This document shows, in pieces, positions 16,254-23,070 of a stretch of DNA of 34,645 bases. Both the position numbers and the translations under genes were made by a program. The notes beneath the pieces are model-generated. The model searched no databases. It was not told where the DNA came from and saw only the letters and a program-made list of their open reading frames with translations. Positions within the stretch are counted from its first letter, which is position 1, and every line of letters starts with the position of its first letter. Where the stretch lies: contig MPNA01000011.1 in the NCBI GenBank assembly GCA_002238785.1, positions 74,304 through 108,948 of the forward strand, given 5' to 3'. The stretch is from a bacterium OM1 bin76. Lineage in GTDB: Bacteria; Actinomycetota; Acidimicrobiia; Spongiisociales; ZC4RG35.

Positions 16254-16880
16254 TCAACCAACTCCCACCGGTGCGCTGGCCAAGAGATACACAACGGTGA
16301 AGATCACGATCCAGATGATGTCCACAAAGTGCCAGTAGAGACCCACCAACTCCAGGTTCAACCCGGAAGCTTCCGAGAGTTCACCCTGGCGGCGGGAAAT
16401 TCCATACAGTGTGAGCAGCATCAGGACTCCCAGCAGCACGTGAAAGCCGTGGAAGCCGGTGAGCAGGTAAAAGGCCGAGGCAGCCGGGTTGGTGGTGAGT
16501 TTCATTCCACTGACGGAGATGAACTCGGTGAATTCGAAGACCTGCCCTCCGAGGAAGACCGAGCCCAGCATGGCAGTGGCCAGCAGCCAGGTGCGGGTGG
16601 CGTGCTGGTCTCGGCGGGCCAGGGCATTGTGGGCCAGCACCATGGTCAGAGAACTCATCAGCAGGGCGAAGGAGGAGAACGAGGTGAAAGGGATGTCGTA
16701 TATCTCGGCCGGATAGGGACGGGCGAATCCGGGCTGTCCCTGGTAGAGCAGATAGTTGGTGATGAGGGCGCCGAAGAACAGGAATTCGGAACTGAGGAAC
16801 ACCCACATCCCCAGCTTGCGGTGGTCGATGCCGGTCGACTCGTGCTGGTCGTGATGATCCATGGCGGCCGCTGCTTCCAT
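16254..16880 (-). CDS. ctaE: cytochrome c oxidase subunit III (208 aa)
   Basis: This is heme-copper oxidase subunit III of the short, five-helix type. Landmarks are KLGMWVFLSSEFLFFGALI (about 22-40), FTGFHGFHV-like LLTGFHGFHVLLG, and the C-terminal YWHFVDIIWIVIFTVVYL. It has no redox centre and supports proton uptake and stability of the oxidase core. The ATG at 16880 overlaps the ctaD stop by one base (TGATG). The next gene follows at once. A His/Asp-rich N-terminus (MDHHDQHEST) precedes the first helix. Confidence 0.94.
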   Translation of the reverse strand: MEAAAAMDHHDQHESTGIDHRKLGMWVFLSSEFLFFGALITNYLLYQGQPGFARPYPAEIYDIPFTSFSSFALLMSSLTMVLAHNALARRDQHATRTWLLATAMLGSVFLGGQVFEFTEFISVSGMKLTTNPAASAFYLLTGFHGFHVLLGVLMLLTLYGISRRQGELSEASGLNLELVGLYWHFVDIIWIVIFTVVYLLASAPVGVG

Positions 16881-18919
16881 CAGGCATCACTCCCATAGGA
16901 CGAATACCCCGAGCCCGATGGCTGGTCGGAGTGGTCCTCATCATGCTCCTCGTGGGGCTCTTCCAGGGGTTCCATGCTCCAGCCAAAAGCGGCCGAGGCC
17001 ACCACCAGCACCCCGACCAGAATCAGGAGTTTGCCTACTAACGAGGTGTGAAAGATGATCCCCCACCCCACCAGCGGTATCCCCGCCGCAAACAATATGG
17101 GGTAGTAAGACGGAGCGGGAAGGTGGATGGGATGGGGAGGGTTGATCCCGGTTTCCATCAGATCCTCCAGTGTTTCTTCCGCCTCCGGCCTTCGGACCGG
17201 CCTCCCTTCCGAATCTGAGCTGTACTTCTTGTGCCAGAAGTCATCCAGAGAGGTGATGGTGGGTGACACTCCGAAGTTGTATTCGGGAGTGGGATTGGGA
17301 ATAGTCCACTCGACGGTGCGGGCGTCCCAGGGGTCGATGCCCGAAGGCTCGCCGTGCTTCTTCGAACGCCACCAGTTGTACATGAAGACGAGCACTCCGG
17401 CCGCGATGATGAAAGCCCCCACCGTTGCCACCAGGTTCCAGAAATCGAACCCGGCCTCGGGTGGGTAGTAGGCGGTGCGCCGCACCATGCCCTGCAGACC
17501 CAGCCAATGCATGGGAGCGAAAGTCAGGTTGAAGCCGGCGAACAACGTCCAGAAATTGATCTTGCCCAACCGTTCGCTGAGCAGTCTTCCCGTGATCTTG
17601 GGGAACCAGTAGTAAAGACCTGAGAAGATGCCGAACACGGCCCCTCCGAACAGCACGTAGTGGAAGTGAGCGACGATGTAATAGGTATCGGTCTGCTGCC
17701 AGTCGGAAGGGACCACGGCATGGGTGACGCCCGACAGACCTCCGATTACGAACATTGCCACGAACCCGATTGCAAAGAGCATGGAGGTGGTGAAACGTAA
17801 TCGACCCCCCCACATGGTTCCCATCCAGTTGAAGATCTTCACGCCGGTGGGAACCGCGATGGTCATGGTGGACAGGGCGAAAGCGGCCTGGGCAACGGGG
17901 CTGATCCCCGACGAGAACATGTGGTGAGCCCAGACCCCGAAGCCCATGAAGGCGATGGCCGCCCCGGCGATCACCACCGCCGCGTAGCCGAACAGCGGTT
18001 TGCGGCTGAACACCGGTAGCACTTCGGAGACGATGCCCATGGCCGGGAGGATCAGGATATAGACCTCGGGATGGCCGAACAACCAGAAGAGATGCTGCCA
18101 CAGGATGGGATCGCCCCCAGCCTCGGCTACGAAGAAAAGACTCCCGAACTGACGGTCGAAGGTGACCATGAACAGGGCGATGGCGATGATGGGAAGGGAG
18201 AAGAGCAGGAGAAGGGCCACCACCAGGCTCATCCACACGAACACCGGCATCCGCAGAAGCCTCATGCCCAACGCTCGCATGTTGAAGATGGTGACGATGA
18301 AATTGACAGACGAAATCAGGGATGCCAATCCCAGGAACTGGACTCCCAGGGCCCAAAAGTCCATAGCCGTCCCTGGGGAGTAGAACGGTCCGGCATTGGG
18401 CTGGTACCCGAACCATCCCCCATCCGGCATGCCGCCGAGGATCGTGTTGTCGGCGGGGTCGAGGTTCCCCGGCACCCCCTCCACACCGGCCGGCGCGGCC
18501 GGATCGCTGAAAATGAGCACCGAATAGAGGAAGATTCCCCCGAACAGGAATATCCACCACGACAGGGCGTTCATTCGGGGGAAGGCGACATCCCGGGCGC
18601 CGATCATCAGTGGAAGCAGATAGTTGATGAAGGCGGCCGAGATGGGCATCACGAACAGGAACACCATGGTGGTGCCATGCATCGTGAAGGCGGCGTTGTA
18701 TTCGGCGGCGGTCAGGAAGGTGCTGTCAGCCGCAGAAAGCTGGATCCGCAACAGGAGGGCCTCGATGCCTCCCACCAGGAAGAAGATGAAGGCTGCGTAC
18801 CCGTACATGATTCCGATCTTCTTGTGATCGGCAGTAGTGATCCACGACCAGAACCCGGTGGTGGACCGGGGCCTCCGAAAGATGGTCGTGGTGGGGCGGC
18901 GCTCGGCGGTGGTGGTCAT
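16880..18919 (-). CDS. ctaD: cytochrome c oxidase subunit I (679 aa)
   Basis: This is the catalytic, proton-pumping subunit of an A1-type heme-copper oxidase. His81 (TMHGTTM) and His420 are the expected low-spin heme ligands and His418 (HFHY) the heme a3 ligand. His283, His332 and His333 bind CuB. The motif GHPEVY (282-287) supplies the D-channel Glu285 and the His-Tyr cross-link residue Tyr287. Lys361 fits the K-channel. The C-terminal about 120 residues carry two extra helices and a Glu/His-rich tail. The ATG at 18919 has no good ribosome binding site of its own but overlaps the stop of a nine-codon ORF with a strong one. It lies between ctaC and ctaE. Confidence 0.97.
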   Translation of the reverse strand: MTTTAERRPTTTIFRRPRSTTGFWSWITTADHKKIGIMYGYAAFIFFLVGGIEALLLRIQLSAADSTFLTAAEYNAAFTMHGTTMVFLFVMPISAAFINYLLPLMIGARDVAFPRMNALSWWIFLFGGIFLYSVLIFSDPAAPAGVEGVPGNLDPADNTILGGMPDGGWFGYQPNAGPFYSPGTAMDFWALGVQFLGLASLISSVNFIVTIFNMRALGMRLLRMPVFVWMSLVVALLLLFSLPIIAIALFMVTFDRQFGSLFFVAEAGGDPILWQHLFWLFGHPEVYILILPAMGIVSEVLPVFSRKPLFGYAAVVIAGAAIAFMGFGVWAHHMFSSGISPVAQAAFALSTMTIAVPTGVKIFNWMGTMWGGRLRFTTSMLFAIGFVAMFVIGGLSGVTHAVVPSDWQQTDTYYIVAHFHYVLFGGAVFGIFSGLYYWFPKITGRLLSERLGKINFWTLFAGFNLTFAPMHWLGLQGMVRRTAYYPPEAGFDFWNLVATVGAFIIAAGVLVFMYNWWRSKKHGEPSGIDPWDARTVEWTIPNPTPEYNFGVSPTITSLDDFWHKKYSSDSEGRPVRRPEAEETLEDLMETGINPPHPIHLPAPSYYPILFAAGIPLVGWGIIFHTSLVGKLLILVGVLVVASAAFGWSMEPLEEPHEEHDEDHSDQPSGSGYSSYGSDA

Positions 18920-18945
18920 ATCAGAAAGACCGGCCTAGGGACCAT
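18916..18945 (-). CDS. nine-codon leader ORF coupled to ctaD
   Basis: An ATG at 18945 is preceded by a perfect AAGGAG (18960-18955) at nine bases. It encodes MVPRPVFLI and stops at TGA 18918-18916, which overlaps the ctaD ATG at 18919 (ATGA). Because ctaD itself lacks a good Shine-Dalgarno, ribosomes probably load here and re-initiate at ctaD. The same frame is open farther upstream but only this start has a ribosome site. The peptide sequence itself may not matter. Confidence 0.5.
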   Translation of the reverse strand: MVPRPVFLI

Positions 18946-18992
18946 GAAGGGATTCTCCTTCCGGGCGGGTCGGGCAAAGGACAAGTTTACGG

Positions 18993-20072
18993 TCACTGCA
19001 GCGTGTCCAGCCAGGCAATCAGATCCTCTATCTCCTGGTGAGTCAGATCGAGGTCGGGCATGAAAGACCCGGGTTTCACGCCCGGGGGGTTGGCTAGCCA
19101 TTCCCGCAGTCCATCGGCGTGGGTCTGCCCTTCCCGGGGCAGGATGGCGCCGGCGAACACGTTGCGGGATGCAAAGTGAGTGAGGTTCGGCCCGTTGTAA
19201 AGCTCGTCGGCAACCAGATTGGTGCCTGCAAAGTCAGGTCCGTAGTCCACCGTATGGCATTGGGTGCAACCCTGCTCCTGGAATACCTTCAATCCGGCCG
19301 CCGCCGGAGTGTCCGGTTCGGGTGGAACGGCCAGTTGCTGCTGAGCAGCAGCCCAGGCGTCGAAGTCAGCCTGGGTCATCGAGACAACCCTGGCGCGCAT
19401 CAAGGAGTGGGAGAGTCCGCAGAACTCGGCACAGTGTCCCCAGTACTCGGCTGGCTCATCCGCCTGCAATTTGAGGGTGGTCTCCTGTCCGGGGACCAGG
19501 TACCGCTTACCCATCAAATGGGGCACCCAGTAGTTGTGGAGGACATCCGCCGAGGTCATGAAGGCGCAGACTTCCCTGTCGACAGGAATAGCCAGGACAC
19601 TGCCCGTCTCAATTCCCAGTTCCGGGTATCGGTACTCGAACCACCACTGGTGCCCGATGATCTCCACCGGCATGGCGTCGTCATCGCACTCGGTCAACTC
19701 GAATACGCCTTGGACGGTGGGGATGGCGATCACCGTCAGAATCAGCGCGGGGATGATGGTCCAAGTTATCTCCAGCTTGTTGTTCCCGTGAATCTGACGG
19801 GGTTCTTTGCGGCCTTTCCGATCCCGGAACAGCAGGACGATGAGCAGTATCCCCCCCTCCACCACCACGAAAATCACCACCGCGATCCAGAACACCTGCC
19901 AGAAGATGGCGTCGATCCTCTCGGCGAAGGGACCGGCCGGTTCGAAGGTCGTCAGGGGAGCATCTTCGATCTCCACCAGGCTGCAGGCAGCCAGGCTGAA
20001 GATTGTTAACGAAAGAACCGTCCCCCACTTGACGAATGGTCGTATAAGCCGCCTCACCTGCCGCCAGATCAT
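18993..20072 (-). CDS. ctaC: cytochrome c oxidase subunit II with fused cytochrome c domain (359 aa)
   Basis: This is the electron-entry subunit of a caa3-type oxidase. The signal sequence ends in FSLAAC (Cys30, a possible lipobox). Two membrane helices follow (about 56-84 and 100-120). The CuA domain has His179 (VLHNYW) and Cys214, Glu216, Cys218, His222 and Met225 (CAEFCGLSHSLM). A C-terminal class I cytochrome c domain has CTQCH (269-273) and a candidate axial Met338 (SFMPD). It accepts electrons outside the membrane. The ATG at 20072 is backed by a promoter ending nine bases upstream. A GTG at 20150 would add a tail with no family features. ctaD follows after 73 bases. Confidence 0.94.
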   Translation of the reverse strand: MIWRQVRRLIRPFVKWGTVLSLTIFSLAACSLVEIEDAPLTTFEPAGPFAERIDAIFWQVFWIAVVIFVVVEGGILLIVLLFRDRKGRKEPRQIHGNNKLEITWTIIPALILTVIAIPTVQGVFELTECDDDAMPVEIIGHQWWFEYRYPELGIETGSVLAIPVDREVCAFMTSADVLHNYWVPHLMGKRYLVPGQETTLKLQADEPAEYWGHCAEFCGLSHSLMRARVVSMTQADFDAWAAAQQQLAVPPEPDTPAAAGLKVFQEQGCTQCHTVDYGPDFAGTNLVADELYNGPNLTHFASRNVFAGAILPREGQTHADGLREWLANPPGVKPGSFMPDLDLTHQEIEDLIAWLDTLQ

Positions 20073-20081
20073 ATCGGGCGA

Positions 20082-20110
20082 ATGATACGATCCAATGCCT
20101 CCGTTCCCAA
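20082..20110 (-). promoter_or_regulatory. predicted promoter of the caa3 oxidase operon
   Basis: On the minus strand TTGGGA (20110-20105) and TATCAT (20087-20082) are separated by exactly 17 bases. The ctaC ATG lies nine bases after the -10. Transcription would start about two bases before the ATG, giving an almost leaderless mRNA. This fits the lack of a Shine-Dalgarno before ctaC. Confidence 0.5.
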
Positions 20111-20189
20111 TCCGGCCACCCGCGGAACCAACACTGGGAGCGCTCACCACAAACCAGGGTCATCCCGGATTGCTACGCTGAAAACGAAG

Positions 20190-21200
20190 ATGCTGAATGG
20201 CGAGGCTCAGGCTTTGGTGAAGCTGGAAGATGTGGTTATGCATTATCCGGTCAGGATGGAGGGGATGGTCGGTGGCCGCCGCCAGTTGAGAGCGGTTGAT
20301 GGAGTGAGCTTTTCCATCTCCGAAGGTGAGGCGTTGGGGCTGGTAGGGGAGTCAGGCTGCGGGAAGACCACGGTTGCGAAGCTGATGATGCGTCTTCTGA
20401 CGCCAACCAGCGGACGGGTGGTGTTCATGGGACGGGACGTCACCGACCTGGGAAGGCGAGAGATGCGACCGCTGCGGCACCACATGCAGATCGTCTTCCA
20501 AGACCCCTTCGCTTCCCTGAATCCGGGTATGAAAGCCGCGGAGATCGTGGCCGAGCCTCTGGTGGTTCACGAGGGTCGGCGCCCTGAGGCCGCAAGAGTC
20601 ACAGAACTCTTGGAATTGGTAGGTTTGCACCCCGGGGACGCCAACAAGTATCCCCACGAGTTCTCGGGAGGGCAACGCCAGCGGATCAGTATTGCCCGGG
20701 CTCTGGCGCTGCGGCCGAAACTCCTGGTGCTGGACGAGCCCGTGTCGGCTTTGGATGTCTCCATCCAGGCCCAGATCATCAATCTCCTGATCGAGTTGAA
20801 GCAGAGCCTGGGCCTGGCCTATCTCTTCATTGCCCATGATCTGTCCGTGGTGCGGCATGTGTGCGAGCGGGTGGCCGTGATGTACCTGGGAAGGATCGTG
20901 GAGTGGGGTGATCGTGAGGAGGTCTTCAACCGGCCCTGTCATCCGTACACGCAGGCCCTGGTTTCGGCGGTACCGGTCCCAGAGCCGGCCTCCCGGGCGG
21001 AACGGAGTCGCATTCTTCTTGCGGGAGATGTGCCAAGCCCTCTCCATCCCCCCTCCGCCTGCAGATTCCGGACCCGTTGCTGGAAAGCGCAGGATCTCTG
21101 TTCTGAAGAAACACCATCGTTGGAGCATCGCTTAAGCGGAAGCGGGAAAGCGGCCTGTCACTTTCCCGAGCAGTTGGAATCGGCCACCGCCTACGCATGA
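20190..21200 (+). CDS. ABC transporter ATP-binding protein, OppF/DppF type
   Basis: This is the cytoplasmic ATPase of a peptide-type importer. It has Walker A GESGCGKTT, signature FSGGQRQRIS, Walker B LLVLDEPVSALD and the switch His in FIAHDLSVVRH. A C-terminal oligopeptide-transporter extension follows (HPYTQALVSAVPVP and a Cys-containing tail, FRTRCWKAQDLC). It is full length for OppF with the start at ATG 20190; TTG 20214 is a shorter alternative and the open frame upstream overlaps the ctaC promoter. No permease, binding protein or OppD partner is adjacent. The aldose-epimerase-like gene overlaps its stop by ATGA. It may serve the DppBC permeases at 29992-31810, or a transporter elsewhere. 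Confidence 0.93.
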   Translation: MLNGEAQALVKLEDVVMHYPVRMEGMVGGRRQLRAVDGVSFSISEGEALGLVGESGCGKTTVAKLMMRLLTPTSGRVVFMGRDVTDLGRREMRPLRHHMQIVFQDPFASLNPGMKAAEIVAEPLVVHEGRRPEAARVTELLELVGLHPGDANKYPHEFSGGQRQRISIARALALRPKLLVLDEPVSALDVSIQAQIINLLIELKQSLGLAYLFIAHDLSVVRHVCERVAVMYLGRIVEWGDREEVFNRPCHPYTQALVSAVPVPEPASRAERSRILLAGDVPSPLHPPSACRFRTRCWKAQDLCSEETPSLEHRLSGSGKAACHFPEQLESATAYA

Positions 21201-22126
21201 TCCGACTGCGCACCGCCCATCTAGAGGTGAGGGTGGACGAGAACAGGGGCGCCGAGATTGTGTGGCTGGGCCGACCGGGGGGTCCCAATCGCTTGGCGTG
21301 GATCGACTCTGCCTGGCCGTTGCGCGCCTCGGCTGGGGCCTCCTACTACTCCTCCGACCTGGATTGGCTGTCTGAACATCGTGGTGGGTGGCAGGAGATG
21401 TTTCCCAATGCCGGCGCAGGTTGCACAGTAGATGGCATTACCCATCCCGTTCACGGCGAGGCCTCCCTGGCGCCCTGGGAGTTTGTGGAGACTGCGGGTG
21501 AAAGCCAGGTAACCCTCCGTTGCCACACCCACACTCCGCTGATCCTTGTCCGGAGAATGAGGCTTGATCTGGAATCTCCCCGGCTTGACGTGGAGGAGGA
21601 GATTCGTAACCCCTCTGGTGTGGACTTTCCCTATCTGTGGGGCCACCATCCGGCATTCGATGCGCCGCCGGGCACCCGGATGTTGATGGAGGGCGCCCGT
21701 TTGGAAGTTCCGGGGTTGGGCGTGCCCGAGGACGATCTGTCGCCGGGAGGTCCGTATTCGTGGCCTTGGGTGCGGGGTCATGAGGGTGAGCCAATCGACC
21801 TGGGCGAGATGCCACCCCAGGCCGTTGAGCGTCTGGCTTATCTCACCCACATTCCCGAAGCGGCATGCCACATTCTGCGACCTGATACCGCAGATCGGTT
21901 GACTTTCGAATGGTCGGCGGATGCATTTCCCTTTGCGTGGTTGTGGATAAACCGTCACGCTTCCCGTTTTCCCTGGTTCGGACGACTCAGTTCGATGGCC
22001 GTTGAGCCGGTTAACGCCTGGCCCGCTGACGGGCTGGCGGCTGCCATGGAACGGGGACAGGCGCCGGTTCTGCGGGGTGGAGGGACACGCCAGGCATGGC
22101 TGAGGGTGAGACTAAGTGATCTATGA
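21197..22126 (+). CDS. aldose 1-epimerase-like (galactose mutarotase fold) protein (309 aa)
   Basis: The sequence resembles the aldose 1-epimerase/DUF4432 group, which interconverts sugar anomers or binds sugars. Candidate catalytic positions are the His of HPVHGEAS, His residues in YLWGHHPAFD, and the Glu of MAVEPVN near the C-terminus, the expected place for the family's general base. The length is normal. The ATG at 21197 overlaps the ATPase stop (ATGA), and an SMP-30 lactonase gene follows after 18 bases. Together they suggest import and early metabolism of a sugar or sugar acid. The exact sugar is not visible. Confidence 0.8.
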   Translation: MIRLRTAHLEVRVDENRGAEIVWLGRPGGPNRLAWIDSAWPLRASAGASYYSSDLDWLSEHRGGWQEMFPNAGAGCTVDGITHPVHGEASLAPWEFVETAGESQVTLRCHTHTPLILVRRMRLDLESPRLDVEEEIRNPSGVDFPYLWGHHPAFDAPPGTRMLMEGARLEVPGLGVPEDDLSPGGPYSWPWVRGHEGEPIDLGEMPPQAVERLAYLTHIPEAACHILRPDTADRLTFEWSADAFPFAWLWINRHASRFPWFGRLSSMAVEPVNAWPADGLAAAMERGQAPVLRGGGTRQAWLRVRLSDL

Positions 22127-22144
22127 ACACAAGGAGGATTTGAG

Positions 22145-22969
22145 ATGGCAAGTCAGGTAGAGGTGTACAGTGCCGGCCTGGATCATCCCGAGTGCGTGGC
22201 GATCGACCCTGATGGGCGAGTCTGGGCCGGTGGAGAGGCGGGGCAGGTGTATGTGATAGATCCACAGACCCGACAGCCGGAAGTGATCTGCCAGTTGAAG
22301 GCGATGGCCGCCGGACTGGCGTTCGACCGCAACGGCTACTGCTATGTCTGCTGTCAGGACAACACCATCGTCCGAGTCTCGGCCTCCGGGGAATGGGAGG
22401 TGTTCTGCGACTCGGTGGAGGGGCGTCCCCTACGAGGACCCAACTTCCCGGCGTTCGGCCCCGACGGGAGTCTCTACGTGTCGGGGTCCGGGGACTACCC
22501 GGGTCCAACCGGCGAGATATACCGGATAGATTCTTCTGGCGAGGCGTCCGTGTTTCACTCCGGTCCCTTCTACTACGCCAACGGGTTGGCCGTGGATAGT
22601 TCCGCCGAGTACCTGTACGTTGCTCAGACTGCCACCGACGACGTGGTGCGAATACCGATGGACGACACGGCGACACCGCCCGAACAGGTGTGCCCTCCCG
22701 GGGCGCTCCTGCCCATGCCGGATGGCTTGGCCTTCGACGCCGCCCAGAACCTCTACGTCACGTCTTTCGGAGCCAGCGCCCTGGAGCGCATCCGGCCCGA
22801 TGGCCAGATTGAACTTGTGGCTCAGGACGACCGGGGCCTGACCATGAACCGGGTGACCAACTGTGTCTTCGGGGGACCCGGTCTGGAGCAATTGTTCCTG
22901 GCCAATCTGGGAGGATGGCACATCTCCGTGATGACCTCGGACACCCCCGGCCAGCCTCTGTTCAACTAG
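22145..22969 (+). CDS. SMP-30/gluconolactonase family protein (274 aa)
   Basis: This is a six-bladed beta-propeller lactonase of the SMP-30/gluconolactonase/LRE family, which opens sugar lactones using a divalent metal. Metal-ligand candidates are Glu16 in LDHPECVAIDPDG, the Asn of YYANGLAVD and the Asp of MPDGLAFD, matching the Glu/Asn/Asp triad of the family. The ATG at 22145 has a strong AAGGAGG at 22131-22137, seven bases upstream. It is the last gene of the ATPase/epimerase/lactonase unit. An epimerase beside a lactonase fits oxidation of an aldose to its acid. Confidence 0.88.
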   Translation: MASQVEVYSAGLDHPECVAIDPDGRVWAGGEAGQVYVIDPQTRQPEVICQLKAMAAGLAFDRNGYCYVCCQDNTIVRVSASGEWEVFCDSVEGRPLRGPNFPAFGPDGSLYVSGSGDYPGPTGEIYRIDSSGEASVFHSGPFYYANGLAVDSSAEYLYVAQTATDDVVRIPMDDTATPPEQVCPPGALLPMPDGLAFDAAQNLYVTSFGASALERIRPDGQIELVAQDDRGLTMNRVTNCVFGGPGLEQLFLANLGGWHISVMTSDTPGQPLFN

Positions 22970-23005
22970 GGTCGGGGAATTTCCTGCAGTGCATCCCGAG
23001 TTTTT

Positions 23006-23034
23006 CGGAGTTTACGCATTTTGCGTTAACTCCG
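23006..23034 (+). terminator. 13-bp-arm hairpin after the SMP-30 gene; may also act as operator
   Basis: CGGAGTTTACGCA (23006-23018) pairs with TGCGTTAACTCCG (23022-23034) with one mismatch and a three-base TTT loop. It lies 37 bases after the SMP-30 stop and could end that transcript, although no U-run follows. It also covers about -24 to -52 relative to the -10 box of the next gene, so it could equally be a repressor site for it. Confidence 0.55.
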
Positions 23035-23057
23035 CACAATTGCCACAGAAACTTTCG

Positions 23058-23063
23058 TATAAT
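23058..23063 (+). promoter_or_regulatory. TATAAT -10 box of a leaderless transcript
   Basis: A consensus TATAAT is followed by seven bases and then the GTG start at 23071. Transcription would begin at or next to the start codon. This agrees with the absence of any Shine-Dalgarno. No good -35 is found at 17 bases; the region there is the right arm of the 23006-23034 palindrome. Confidence 0.6.
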
Positions 23064-23070
23064 GTAACAT

